Assembly (NCBI GenBank): GCA_964485235.1
Contig: CAZAIO010000008.1
Span: 1-43,209, forward strand
Origin: CAZAIO01 sp964485235
GTDB taxonomy: Bacteria; Chloroflexota; Dehalococcoidia; GIF9; UBA5629
Reading direction: 5' to 3'
DNA length: 43,209 bases
Within the stretch, counting starts at the first letter, position 1; each line of letters starts with the position of its first letter. This document shows positions 32,772-41,949 of the stretch, piece by piece. The notes under the pieces were generated by a model. The model did no database searches. It was not told the DNA's origin and saw only the letters and a program-made list of their open reading frames with translations. The position numbers were made by a program, and so were the translations under genes.

Positions 32772-32807
32772 ATGACCATATATTTGTTCGATAAGCAAAT
32801 CAGGTAA
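32772..32807 (+). CDS. 11-codon mini-ORF with strong ribosome site between dctQ and dctM
   Basis: An ATG at 32772 lies just downstream of AAAGGAG (32762-32768) and encodes MTIYLFDKQIR followed by TAA. It is too short to recognise. It may be a leader peptide that sets ribosome or transcript flow into dctM, or a remnant. The strength of the ribosome site is the only real support. Confidence 0.25.
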   Translation: MTIYLFDKQIR

Positions 32808-32859
32808 AGAAATTACCATTTTACTGAATCCTGCGCACCCAGCAGTATAAGGGGGAATT

Positions 32860-34161
32860 ATGGACTATACCACTGCCGCTACACTTTGTGTGTCAATCAT
32901 GCTTGTTATGCTTTTTATAGGCATACCCATTCCATATGCGTTAGGTTTTAGTTCTATATCTGTCGGAATACTAGCCTTCGGCCCGATATGTCTTGAAAAA
33001 GTCGGATGGACGACATTTGTTTTGCTCTATAACCTTACATGGACACCTCTTCCCCTATTTGTATTGATGGCGTGTATAATTGCCGAAACTACGATTGGTG
33101 AGGACCTTTATAAAGCTGCCAGAAACTGGTTGTCCCGCATCCCCGGTGGTCTGGTAAGCGCAAGCATTCTGGGAGAGGCAGGGATGGCTGCTGCACTCGG
33201 TGCAAGCGGACCTACCATACTTGCAGTAGGCAAAGTGGCTGCACCGGAATTTGAGCGATATGGTTATAACAAGGGATTCGCAATGGGAGCATTGACCTGT
33301 GGCGGTGTGCTCGGTCCCCTCATTCCTCCAAGTGCGACAATGATCATTTATTCAGTTCTTTCGAATGTTGCACTCGGCAGGCTTTTTATCGCAGGAGTCA
33401 TCCCGGGCATTATCCTGGCATTCATGCTCGCTATTGTACCTGTGATCATATGTGTCAGAAATCCGCAAATGGGACAGAGCGCCGGTTCAGTCTCCTGGTC
33501 TGAACGTTTTTCATCCCTATGGAGAGTCTGGCCTGTTGCCGTAGTCTTTATGTGTATTCTCGGATCTATCTATCTCGGGATAGCCACTCCTACAGAGGCA
33601 GGCGGTATCGGTTGTTTTGCCGTGCTCGTTATCGCCGTTATATTTTATCGTTTGAGATGGAAAAAGTTATACAATGCATTGCTTGAAACAGCATTGATAA
33701 ATGCTATGCTCATGTTCATTTTCGTCGGCGCTCAATTCTTTTCATATGTAATCGGCAGCTCGTCACTGGCCGAGAATGTTACCAGTATTGTTACCAGCTC
33801 AGGTCTATCTCCCCATCTGGTAATAGTTGCCATTATGTTTCTCCTGCTCTTTTTAGGATGCTTCATTGAAGGTATTACGATTATGATGCTGACAATACCG
33901 ATTTTCATTCCATTAATCACCTCCTTGGGATTCGATCCTCTATGGTTCGGTATCCTCTTTGTGGTAAATATGGAGATGGGTCTTATTACTCCTCCAATGG
34001 GAATAAACCTGTTCCTGGTAAGGAATACGTTCGATGTACCAACCGGCGCGTTAATAAAGGGAATCCTGCCTTTCATGGGAGTGCTGGTGCTCTTTCTTTT
34101 AATAATGATCCTTTTCCCTGAACTCAGTCTCTGGTTACCAAGATTAATGATCGGAAAATAA
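32860..34161 (+). CDS. TRAP transporter large membrane subunit (DctM family), first system
   Basis: DctM is the sodium-coupled transport channel of TRAP carriers. This 433-residue protein has about 12 membrane segments and the two internal repeats of the family. GASGPTILAVGK (114-125) and LGPLIPPSATMIIYSVLSN (151-169) mark the first repeat; TPTEAGGIG (243-251) and the segment with ITPPMGINLFLVRN mark the second. An AAGGGGG ribosome site precedes ATG 32860. It closes the first TRAP operon; the next 760 bases hold no intact gene. Confidence 0.92.
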   Translation: MDYTTAATLCVSIMLVMLFIGIPIPYALGFSSISVGILAFGPICLEKVGWTTFVLLYNLTWTPLPLFVLMACIIAETTIGEDLYKAARNWLSRIPGGLVSASILGEAGMAAALGASGPTILAVGKVAAPEFERYGYNKGFAMGALTCGGVLGPLIPPSATMIIYSVLSNVALGRLFIAGVIPGIILAFMLAIVPVIICVRNPQMGQSAGSVSWSERFSSLWRVWPVAVVFMCILGSIYLGIATPTEAGGIGCFAVLVIAVIFYRLRWKKLYNALLETALINAMLMFIFVGAQFFSYVIGSSSLAENVTSIVTSSGLSPHLVIVAIMFLLLFLGCFIEGITIMMLTIPIFIPLITSLGFDPLWFGILFVVNMEMGLITPPMGINLFLVRNTFDVPTGALIKGILPFMGVLVLFLLIMILFPELSLWLPRLMIGK

Positions 34162-34927
34162 CTGTTATAGCGTCAATTACACTCATAGATTTATATTATG
34201 TAACATGAAAAAATACGTATATAGACGTCTATCGAGTTTTAGAAAATAATTGCGGCGGAGTTGTCTCAATTAGCAATAGTAATTCTCCTGACCGCGGGAA
34301 AATCTATAATATGGCCGTATTTTAGATCGCCCTCTGATAAAAACATCCTATCGTAATACCAGTTCCAATACCACGGAAAGCTGTAAACACTGCAGCCGAT
34401 GCTGAAGATGAATCGTCCAATCCTGCTGCAATCATCGATATGAAAGTAAGAGTCAAGCGTATTGACATTATATCTCGTCAGAGGTAATGACCTTGGGATT
34501 TAAATAGTATGCTTGATTTTCAGAATATGGAGAATACAATTTAAACTAGATATTCTGGCAGTAATGTTTCTCCAAATACCTTTATAACCACATATAGATT
34601 TGGACTTTCCGGTAATATATATCGAAATGACGAATGCACACATCTTATTTCTCATTATTGGATTTATGTTAAAATATAAAATACTTATATATTAATCCTT
34701 AGAACAATTATTACATTTAATGCAGAACCAGCGTTTAAATTCACAGTTTAATCTAATAAGAATCGTTCTTGCAGACCATTTATACATCGAATGCGGGCTG
34801 TTATTTACCAGTTTTAATATCAATCGGCATATTCCTGATTATTAATCAAAACTGAATATAATTTTTTTAAGCCGGATTCTACATAGTAACCGGCATAATT
34901 TATACATATTACAGGAGGAATTATTTG
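34162..34927. other. Long spacer after dctM, with a possible gene relic
   Basis: This is about 766 bases of mostly AT-rich DNA. Part of it (34322-34468) can be read on the minus strand as a short membrane-protein-like piece, described separately. AGGAGG at 34913-34918 is the ribosome site of the following oxidoreductase. I see no RNA gene or clear promoter. Confidence 0.5.
34322..34468 (-). pseudogene. Possible relic of an MFS-type transporter C-terminus
   Basis: On the minus strand a 48-codon frame from ATG 34468 to TAA at 34322 encodes a hydrophobic helix followed by SAAVFTAFRGIGTGITIG. That pattern resembles the helix 10-11 loop and following membrane segment of MFS transporters. Nothing similar extends it on either side. 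It could be a fragment left by gene loss, or a chance resemblance. Confidence 0.25.
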
Positions 34928-36775
34928 ATGATACAGGATAATCTTTGCGGTTATAACGGAAAAATATTGAGAGTAAACCTCTCAACTGAAACGCTCACAA
35001 CTGAAACTATTGATAATTCGTTCTGCCGTCAATATATAGGAGGCGCCGGGTTTATTCTATATTACCTTTGGAAAGAGCTAAAGCCGGGAATCGATCCGTT
35101 AGGTCCGGAAAATAAACTTATCTTCGCACTGGGCCCACTATCAGGAATGATGTTACCGGGCAGCGGCCGAAATTGTATCGGTGCCAAGTCCCCCCTGACA
35201 GGTGGGGTTGCCAAATCAGAAGTCGGGGGTTTCTGGGCCGCTGAACTTAAGCGGGCGGGCTACGACGCTGTTATTATTGAGGGCAAAGCAAAAACACCTG
35301 TTTATCTGTGGATACACGACGGTGAAGCAAGTATCAGGGATGCAAGCCACTTATGGGGTAAAGAAACAAAAGAAACCGAGTCTATGATTAGAGAGGAACT
35401 GGATGATAAAGGCATACATATAGCAATGATCGGTCCCGGCGGGGAAAACATGGTACGGTATGCCTGTATAATGGAGGGGCTTCATGATGCCGCTGGTAGA
35501 GGCGGACTGGGCGCTGTAATGGGCTCAAAGCAACTTAAAGCTATTGCAGTAAGAGGTCATACACTGCCCGCGGTAGCTGACCGTGAACATATTAAACAAA
35601 TAAGACAACAAATATCCGCAATTCCACATCCTGCGTCTGAATTCGGTACCGGTGGCCCCGATATGATGTTTTTAGAAACAATAAGTAATCTTCCCGTACG
35701 CAACTTCCGTGACGGTCTATATCCTGATGTTGAAAAAATACACGGGGCTGTGATGAAAGAGACCATGAACGGATATATGGAAGGTTGTTTCGGTTGCCGT
35801 ATACGCTGTAAGAAAGTATTACACTTCGATACACCTTACCCTGTAGATGCCGCCTATGGCGGACCGGAATATGAATCAATAGCAGCACTGGGATCGAACT
35901 GCGGGATAAACGATGTAAAAGCTATTGTAAAAGCAAATGAACGCTGCGGTGCATATTCCCTTGATACGATATCGACAGGTGTAACAATTTCTTTTGCAAT
36001 GGAATGTTACGAAAAGGGCCTGCTTAGTGATGAAGATACCGGCGGGATCGAACTGAAATTCGGTAATAGTGAAGCGATGCTGAAAGTTATCGACCTCATT
36101 GCCAGACGCGAAGGTATCGGCAACCTGCTTGCCGAAGGTACCGCCCGGGTATCCGGCAAGATAGGCAAAGGCACAGAAGAATTTGCCATGAATGTAAAAG
36201 GACTGGAAGCAGCCATGCATGAACCAAGATTGTCCGCCGGTCTGGGACTCGGTTTCATGGTCAACCCACACGGCGCCGATCATTGCAACTGCGTCATCGA
36301 TGCACTATTCCTGGGAGGACCTATGTTAATGGGACTGGGCCACCTGGGCATATACGATCCTCCTCCTCCAAATGATATCGGTCCTCAAAAAATAGCCATC
36401 TCAAAATTGGTGCAATTGAAATCAATTGTCGAAGACTGCCTGACTATCTGCGCATATCTGCCGTATAGTGTTGATAAAGAGGCTGAGCTACTTTCAGCAG
36501 TCACCGGATGGAACACCGGAGCCATGGACCTGCTTAGAGTAGCAGAAAGAGTTCTGACAATAGCAAGACTATTTAACATTAGAGAAGGTTTTTCTGCAAG
36601 TGATGACGTACTGCCCGAACGTTTTTTCCAACCGAAGACCGACGGGCCGCTGAGCGATCAAGCCCTTGACCGGACTGAAATGGAAAATGCTAAAAGTTAC
36701 TACTATACTCTAATGGGGTGGGATTCAGAAGGAGTACCATTACCGGAAAAGGTGGCTGAACTGGGGATAAAATAG
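34928..36775 (+). CDS. Aldehyde:ferredoxin oxidoreductase family protein
   Basis: AOR enzymes use a tungsten (or molybdenum) bis-pterin and a 4Fe-4S cluster to interconvert aldehydes and carboxylates with ferredoxin. This 615-residue protein starts GYNGKILRVNLST as usual. The cluster cysteines are C287, C290 and C294 (GCFGCRIRC) and C504 (EDCLTIC); GPEYE (312-316) is a pterin/metal motif, and EPRLSAGLGLGFMVNPHGADH follows. I start at ATG 34928, nine bases after AGGAGG; the TTG at 34925 is the alternative. It stands between the two TRAP systems and may reduce an acid, or oxidise an aldehyde, from the neighbouring pathway. Which acid is unknown. MoaE in the same window fits the cofactor need. 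Confidence 0.92.
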   Translation: MIQDNLCGYNGKILRVNLSTETLTTETIDNSFCRQYIGGAGFILYYLWKELKPGIDPLGPENKLIFALGPLSGMMLPGSGRNCIGAKSPLTGGVAKSEVGGFWAAELKRAGYDAVIIEGKAKTPVYLWIHDGEASIRDASHLWGKETKETESMIREELDDKGIHIAMIGPGGENMVRYACIMEGLHDAAGRGGLGAVMGSKQLKAIAVRGHTLPAVADREHIKQIRQQISAIPHPASEFGTGGPDMMFLETISNLPVRNFRDGLYPDVEKIHGAVMKETMNGYMEGCFGCRIRCKKVLHFDTPYPVDAAYGGPEYESIAALGSNCGINDVKAIVKANERCGAYSLDTISTGVTISFAMECYEKGLLSDEDTGGIELKFGNSEAMLKVIDLIARREGIGNLLAEGTARVSGKIGKGTEEFAMNVKGLEAAMHEPRLSAGLGLGFMVNPHGADHCNCVIDALFLGGPMLMGLGHLGIYDPPPPNDIGPQKIAISKLVQLKSIVEDCLTICAYLPYSVDKEAELLSAVTGWNTGAMDLLRVAERVLTIARLFNIREGFSASDDVLPERFFQPKTDGPLSDQALDRTEMENAKSYYYTLMGWDSEGVPLPEKVAELGIK

Positions 36776-36865
36776 ACTTAAAATATACAGGATAATTTCG
36801 TAGTTTAGTAAAAATACTTCGTAAACAGAATTATTGCACCTTTTATTGAAGGGGTAAATTCGATT

Positions 36866-37342
36866 GTGGAAATTACCTATGAAACGATCGTAAAATTCAT
36901 GCAGGACTATTGTAAAGATTTTGTGGCATACGCGCAAAATCCCGAGACAGTTCATTATATGCATCAATATTTTGCCCCGGATGTGGAATTTATCCCTTAT
37001 ACGGCTGAAGCATTGGCTCCGGTAAAAGGACGTGACCGGTTCCTGCATATCATGACGTTGCATCCGTCAGTAAAAGAGTCCATAGAACCGGAAGATATAA
37101 TAGTAGACGAAAAACGCAGGATGGTTGTACTCCTTCTTGATGCAAAACTCCTCGATGCAAAGTCCGGTAAACTCCTGGGAGAAAAACACTATTTCCCCCT
37201 CTATCAGCTTGTAGTAGATGAAAACAACACATTAAAAATAAAAAGGATCCTGTTCTGGGAAGAGGTGCTTCCCAAAGGAAGCGTCGATTTCGGCGAAATT
37301 TTCAGACAGGACCCTGAAATGAGAAGAGGGTTTACTGCATAA
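36866..37342 (+). CDS. NTF2/SnoaL-like small protein
   Basis: This 158-residue protein has the pattern of an NTF2-like cone fold: an N-terminal helix pair, YFAPDVEFIPY, VKGRDRFLHIMTLH, then long beta strands (RMVVLLLDAKLL, HYFPLYQLVVDEN, LKIKRILFWEEVL). Members include polyketide cyclases, ketosteroid isomerases and dehydratases, and many are uncharacterised. I see no diagnostic catalytic pair. The GTG start at 36866 is preceded by GAAGGGG. It lies 90 bases after the oxidoreductase and 86 before the metallo-hydrolase, so the three may be co-transcribed. The link to the pathway is positional only. Confidence 0.65.
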   Translation: MEITYETIVKFMQDYCKDFVAYAQNPETVHYMHQYFAPDVEFIPYTAEALAPVKGRDRFLHIMTLHPSVKESIEPEDIIVDEKRRMVVLLLDAKLLDAKSGKLLGEKHYFPLYQLVVDENNTLKIKRILFWEEVLPKGSVDFGEIFRQDPEMRRGFTA

Positions 37343-37428
37343 ACTCAGCTTCTTTTATTGGATTCATAAAACTATAAGTCTTTGACTATAATACGTCATC
37401 AGACTGAACATAGGAGGAATTAATCTCA

Positions 37429-38190
37429 ATGTATAAAATCTACGGTATTTTTCAAGGTGCAAGGGAAGTCGATTATGCAGAATTTTTGCCCAATGTGTTC
37501 GAACAAAGTACACCTGGGCTTATTTACTATCCGCTGTGGTGCATAAAAGGTGAAGACACGACTGTACTGGTAGATACAGGTTTAAATAATAAACATGCAA
37601 ATTTTTTATTAAACAGGAAATCCTTCGGTGGTGAGGATTATATTGTGAATAAGTTAAAAGAGCTTGGTGTCGACAACGAGTTAGTTCAGACCGTCATCCT
37701 GAGCCATCTCCATCTTGACCATTTCTCTGCATATCATTTATATCCTCGAGCTACTTTCTATATTCAAAAAAAGGATATTGAATTCTTTGCAGGACCGGCT
37801 TCACAATTTCGTCAGATATATATACCTGCGCCGGATATGCCCGGTCTGATGAAACTGGCCTATGATAAGCGTATCCATTTCCTTGACGGCGATACACAAA
37901 TCCTTCCCGGTATTCGTGTGGTATTAATCGGCGGACATACTCCCGGAAACCAGGTAATAGTGGTATCTACGCGGAAAGGCGATGTAGTACTCTGTTGTGA
38001 TGCTATGCATCTTTACCGGAACATGGAAGAGGAATCCGTAGGTGTTACGATAAACCTGCTCGATGCACTGCTTGGATTTAAAAAAATAAAGTCACTTACT
38101 ACGTCACCGGAGCTTCTTGTAGCCGGACACGACCCCTGTCTGCTTGACCGTTTTCCGAGCCCGCTTGAAAATGTAATCGAAATTGCATAG
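37429..38190 (+). CDS. Metallo-beta-lactamase-fold hydrolase, lactonase-like
   Basis: This 253-residue protein has the metal motif SHLHLDH (H93, H95, D97, H98), then H170 in GGHTPGN, D191 in CCDAMH and H234 in AGHDP, a complete dinuclear set. Overall layout resembles the AttM/AiiA N-acyl-homoserine lactonase group, which also includes other lactonases and thioesterases. VDTGLN (48-53) is the usual strand before the metal site. An AGGAGG precedes ATG 37429. In this neighbourhood hydrolysis of a lactone or thioester intermediate is more likely than quorum quenching, but that is inference. Confidence 0.85.
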   Translation: MYKIYGIFQGAREVDYAEFLPNVFEQSTPGLIYYPLWCIKGEDTTVLVDTGLNNKHANFLLNRKSFGGEDYIVNKLKELGVDNELVQTVILSHLHLDHFSAYHLYPRATFYIQKKDIEFFAGPASQFRQIYIPAPDMPGLMKLAYDKRIHFLDGDTQILPGIRVVLIGGHTPGNQVIVVSTRKGDVVLCCDAMHLYRNMEEESVGVTINLLDALLGFKKIKSLTTSPELLVAGHDPCLLDRFPSPLENVIEIA

Positions 38191-38886
38191 CCCCTGATAT
38201 TCATTTACGGGAAGTATAATATACTTAGCTAATATTCATAAGGTATATCATACTCAAATACAAACGAAAATCCGTTAACAATCTCCAGACGTCGCTTCGA
38301 AATAATACCAACCATAGAAAGTATACCAACCAATGACCGATTTATATGTACTACAGGATATAAGCGGATGCTTCTTGTATCAGGTCTCATAGTGAGTTAA
38401 AATCGCACAATCATTAACGATTTACCTGAAAAATACAGGCGGAGTTGAGATATATTTTGTTGCCCGTAAAATGGCAGCTTAATGTCGTTTTAATCGGACA
38501 TTGTTTAAGAGAAAAGACTATCAAGAAATGAAATAGCCGGTAAATAGAAAGTACAAAAACGATATTATTAACTGTGCTGAAATCAGCAATATAGAGGAAC
38601 CCGCGAGTATTATCAGGGCATTCTTATAATTCAATAAATAGATAAATATTATTTTATATTAATTTTACAAGTATATATTTGGATTTGATATTAATATTAA
38701 TATATAATAAACAATGTGTAAACGGTTAATAAAATTATAAATTATTTTATGTTTTATACTACTACTTTCCACTTCTTATAAAAATAATACAGGGTAATAT
38801 TATTTATTAGGGAGGTAAAATTATATGCTGTAAAGGTTCGAAATCCTGTAAAGCACATTAATTTTTCACCGAAAAGGAGGTATCAA
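38191..38886. other. Long AT-rich spacer before the second TRAP operon
   Basis: This 696-base spacer has no gene I can support. Near its end AGGGAGG (38809-38815) is followed by a three-codon ORF, ATG CTG TAA at 38825-38833. The proper dctP ribosome site AAAAGGAGG (38873-38881) comes later. The last 250 bases are extremely AT-rich and may hold promoters that cannot be picked with confidence. Confidence 0.5.
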
Positions 38887-39987
38887 TTGAAAAAGTTTAA
38901 ACTATGTATGCTGTTAGTTGCTGTAATACTCCTTGCACTTCCGATCCTCAGTGTTGCCTGTGCAAAAGAAGCACCAACTACACCAACTACTCCTACCACA
39001 CCCTCCACTCCTTCAGAACCTGCAAAACCGGAACAGAAACCTGTAGAGCTTTCACTTGCCAGTATGATGCCACCGGGAGCACCGCCTACCGAGAGTCTCG
39101 AGCGATGGATTAAAAAAGTGGAAGAGGCAAGTAATGGTCTACTTACGATCCGTCATTACCCTGCAAGTACCTTAATTGCCGGTCCGGATATGCGCGTCGG
39201 TGTGAAAGACGGCGTGGCTGATCTTGGAAATTCTTTTATTTACAAAGTTGACCCGGGATTTGAAGTTGGCCAATATCTTACACAGCTGGTACGCGGTCTT
39301 ACTGTTCCTGAGGGTGTCAGTATTTTTGACGACATATGGGCAAAATTCCCGGATCTCATGGCAAGCCAGTGGAAAGACTTCAAAGTAATATATATAGTTC
39401 CTACTCATCCTACAATAATATACACGGTAGAGAAACCGGTTCGTAAAATGGAAGACCTGAAAGGTCTTGAGCTCAGAGTACCTAATGCTATTCTTGCAGA
39501 TTTCTTAAAAGATCTTGGGGCAACACCGGTATCAATGTCAACACCAGACTGGATTACTTCGCTGGACAAAGGAACGACAGACGGCGGTGCAACGACAATC
39601 GGAAGTATGTTAGATTTCCAAATTGCTGAAAAATTCAAATATGCAACATACTATGCTATGGGATCCTCTATCACATTCCTTATAATGAATATGGACTCAT
39701 GGAACAACCTGTCACCGGAATTGCAACAAGCCTTAGATAGCACTATTGATTGGGCACGACAGGATATTATAAAGACATGGACAGATTCTGAATCATTAGC
39801 CATTCAGTTCAGCAAAGAAAAAGGTATAGAATTCATAAACCTCCCCAGCGATGAATACGCACGATGGGATGCTGCAGTAAAACCTGTGTACGATAAAATG
39901 GCAGCAGATATGAATGCTGCAGGATATCCCGGCACGGAACTTGTGAATTATGCTATGGAACGCAGCACTTTCTACGCAAACAAATAG
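38887..39987 (+). CDS. TRAP transporter solute-binding lipoprotein (DctP family), second system
   Basis: This 366-residue binding protein has a signal peptide (about 1-24), a lipobox-like SVAC with C25, and a repetitive Thr/Pro linker (about 30-52) that tethers it to the membrane. The core KGLELRVPN (192-200) keeps the arginine R197 that pairs with the carboxylate of ligands in known DctP proteins, unlike the first system. HYPASTLIAGPDMRVGVKDGVADLG also matches the family. The start is TTG at 38887, five bases after AAAAGGAGG; no ATG is available. A hairpin follows the gene, and dctQM follow after 153 bases. Confidence 0.9.
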   Translation: MKKFKLCMLLVAVILLALPILSVACAKEAPTTPTTPTTPSTPSEPAKPEQKPVELSLASMMPPGAPPTESLERWIKKVEEASNGLLTIRHYPASTLIAGPDMRVGVKDGVADLGNSFIYKVDPGFEVGQYLTQLVRGLTVPEGVSIFDDIWAKFPDLMASQWKDFKVIYIVPTHPTIIYTVEKPVRKMEDLKGLELRVPNAILADFLKDLGATPVSMSTPDWITSLDKGTTDGGATTIGSMLDFQIAEKFKYATYYAMGSSITFLIMNMDSWNNLSPELQQALDSTIDWARQDIIKTWTDSESLAIQFSKEKGIEFINLPSDEYARWDAAVKPVYDKMAADMNAAGYPGTELVNYAMERSTFYANK

Positions 39988-40018
39988 TTAAACATGTGTT
40001 AATCTGGCAATAGTAATT

Positions 40019-40069
40019 ACTGCCTGGGCTGTATCTGCAATTCATATGGTATAATACGGCTCAGGCAGT
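40019..40069 (+). terminator. Hairpin after the second dctP
   Basis: ACTGCCTGGGCTGTAT (40019-40034) can pair with 40054-40069 over 16 positions, 14 Watson-Crick and two G-U in RNA. The loop contains TATAAT (40050-40055), which might be a -10 for dctQ. There is no long T-run. The position matches the hairpin after the first dctP. Confidence 0.5.
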
Positions 40070-40140
40070 TATAACAATAGAGGTATTATTCTGGTTTATC
40101 CCTATAAAAGACCTCCAAAAATATAGAGAGGGGAACCCTT

Positions 40141-40626
40141 ATGAATGGATCCAAGTTCGTTCAATATTTTACCAGAGTACTATTAGTAATCGGCTCTATT
40201 GCAGTCCTCGCAATGATGATAGTCATTACTGCAAATATTGCGGGACGTATCTTCTTCAAGGCACCGATTCTGGGCGCCATTGAAATTGCCGGTCTTACCG
40301 GTGCCGTCCTGGCGGCTGTGGCGCTACCATATACGGAATGGGAACACCGTAATGTAGTTGTAGAAGTAATAGCAAACCTTTTTCCGCCCAGGGTAAGAGG
40401 ATTTATGGATGCATTAACACTTCTCATCAGCCTGCTAGGCGTTGGTGTTCTTTCATGGGCAATGTTCAATGAAGCATTTCACGCAGCAAGCTTCGCTGAA
40501 AAGACACTGGTATTACGGGCCCCTACCCCTCCATTTAAATTCATCTGGGCAATCGGCACCCTTCTCCTGTTTATAGTAATACTCAGAAATATCGTTGCTG
40601 CAATTAGAAGGGGGGTGAAGAGATGA
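40141..40626 (+). CDS. TRAP transporter small membrane subunit (DctQ family), second system
   Basis: This 161-residue protein has four membrane helices (about 13-34, 45-62, 86-106 and 128-152). WEHRNVVVEV between helices 2 and 3 is the typical charged segment. AGAGGGGAA precedes ATG 40141. Its stop overlaps the dctM start in ATGA (40623-40626), so translation of the two membrane subunits is coupled, unlike in the first TRAP system. Confidence 0.88.
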   Translation: MNGSKFVQYFTRVLLVIGSIAVLAMMIVITANIAGRIFFKAPILGAIEIAGLTGAVLAAVALPYTEWEHRNVVVEVIANLFPPRVRGFMDALTLLISLLGVGVLSWAMFNEAFHAASFAEKTLVLRAPTPPFKFIWAIGTLLLFIVILRNIVAAIRRGVKR

Positions 40627-41927
40627 CCCCAATAATGACAGGCATCGTCGCGATATGCGTTCTCTTCATCCTTATGGCGCTTGGAATGCCCATCGGATTC
40701 GCTATGCTCCTCATAGGTTTTACCGGTTTTTCATATCTTGTCAAGCTCAGTGGAGCACTTCACATTCTTGCAACCACACCTTATGACCTTATCACCAATT
40801 ACGACTATTGTGTTTTACCCCTTTTCTTGCTCATGGCTTCCATATGTCTCAATGCGGGCCTGGGGAAAAGCCTCTTTCGCCTTGTATATGTATGGATAGG
40901 GCGGATGAGGGGCGGTCTTGCTGCGGCGACTATCGGCGCCTGCGCTTTCTTCGCCGCTGCAAGCGCTTCCAGTATTGCCTGTGCAGTAACAATGGGCCTG
41001 GTAGCGATACCTGAAATGAGACGGTATAACTACAATACCGGCCTTGCTACAGGATGTGTCGCCGCCGGCGGCGGACTTGGAATATTGATTCCACCCAGTG
41101 GTGTATTAATTATCTATGGTATCATTACACAACAATCGATCAGCAAACTCTTTATAGCAGGTATTATCCCCGGAATAGCACTCGCCTGTCTTTTTATTTT
41201 AATGATCTACCTGCGTGCCCGGTTCAATCCTGAACTGGCACCCGCCGGACCAAAGACAAGCATGAAAGAAAAGCTTCTCGCGATCGCCGATTCGGTTGAA
41301 ATGGTAGTCCTGCTGCTTCTGGTGATAGTAGGTCTCATCATCGGCTGGTTTACACCGACGGAAGCAGGAGCAATAGGAGCTTTTGGCGCTATCGTTTTAT
41401 CGCTCATCAGAAGAAGACTGAGCTGGCAGGGTTTTAAAGAATCCCTGGTCGATACTATCCGGACTACAGGCATGATATTCACTATCTTAATAGGTGCATT
41501 TGTTTTCAATACGTTCCTTGCAGTAACCACTATTCCCATGGAACTGGCCGGCTGGATCGGCGGGCTCGGATTCCCTCCTCTTGCAGTTATTATACTTATT
41601 ATGTTGTTATACCTTGTACTCGGTTGCTTTATCGATGCACTTTCAATGATCCTGCTTACCATCCCGATTTTCTATCCTCTTATTACCCAGCTTAACTATG
41701 ATCCCATATGGTTTGGAATCATTATCGTGATGGTAGTGGAAATGGCAATGATCACTCCACCGGTGGGAATGAACGTGTATGTCATCAGCGGTATTGTCCG
41801 GGATATACCAATGCAGACAATATTCAAAGGGATCGTTCCGTTTCTTATAGTTGAAGTCATTTTCATTGCAATACTCATAGCTTTCCCGCAGATCGTCCTG
41901 TTCCTCCCGAGTATTTCTGCCGGATAA
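40623..41927 (+). CDS. TRAP transporter large membrane subunit (DctM family), second system
   Basis: This 434-residue channel subunit has about 12 membrane segments, the first-repeat motif GGGLGILIPPSGVLIIYGIIT (149-169) and the second-repeat TPTEAGAIGAFG (244-255), followed by MITPPVGMNVYVISG. A GGGGG ribosome site lies inside the end of dctQ before ATG 40623. The subunit should move the ligand of the second DctP with sodium. The following flavoprotein gene begins 22 bases after the stop and is probably in the same operon. Confidence 0.92.
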   Translation: MTPIMTGIVAICVLFILMALGMPIGFAMLLIGFTGFSYLVKLSGALHILATTPYDLITNYDYCVLPLFLLMASICLNAGLGKSLFRLVYVWIGRMRGGLAAATIGACAFFAAASASSIACAVTMGLVAIPEMRRYNYNTGLATGCVAAGGGLGILIPPSGVLIIYGIITQQSISKLFIAGIIPGIALACLFILMIYLRARFNPELAPAGPKTSMKEKLLAIADSVEMVVLLLLVIVGLIIGWFTPTEAGAIGAFGAIVLSLIRRRLSWQGFKESLVDTIRTTGMIFTILIGAFVFNTFLAVTTIPMELAGWIGGLGFPPLAVIILIMLLYLVLGCFIDALSMILLTIPIFYPLITQLNYDPIWFGIIIVMVVEMAMITPPVGMNVYVISGIVRDIPMQTIFKGIVPFLIVEVIFIAILIAFPQIVLFLPSISAG

Positions 41928-41949
41928 GCGTTTAAAAACAGGAGAAAGA

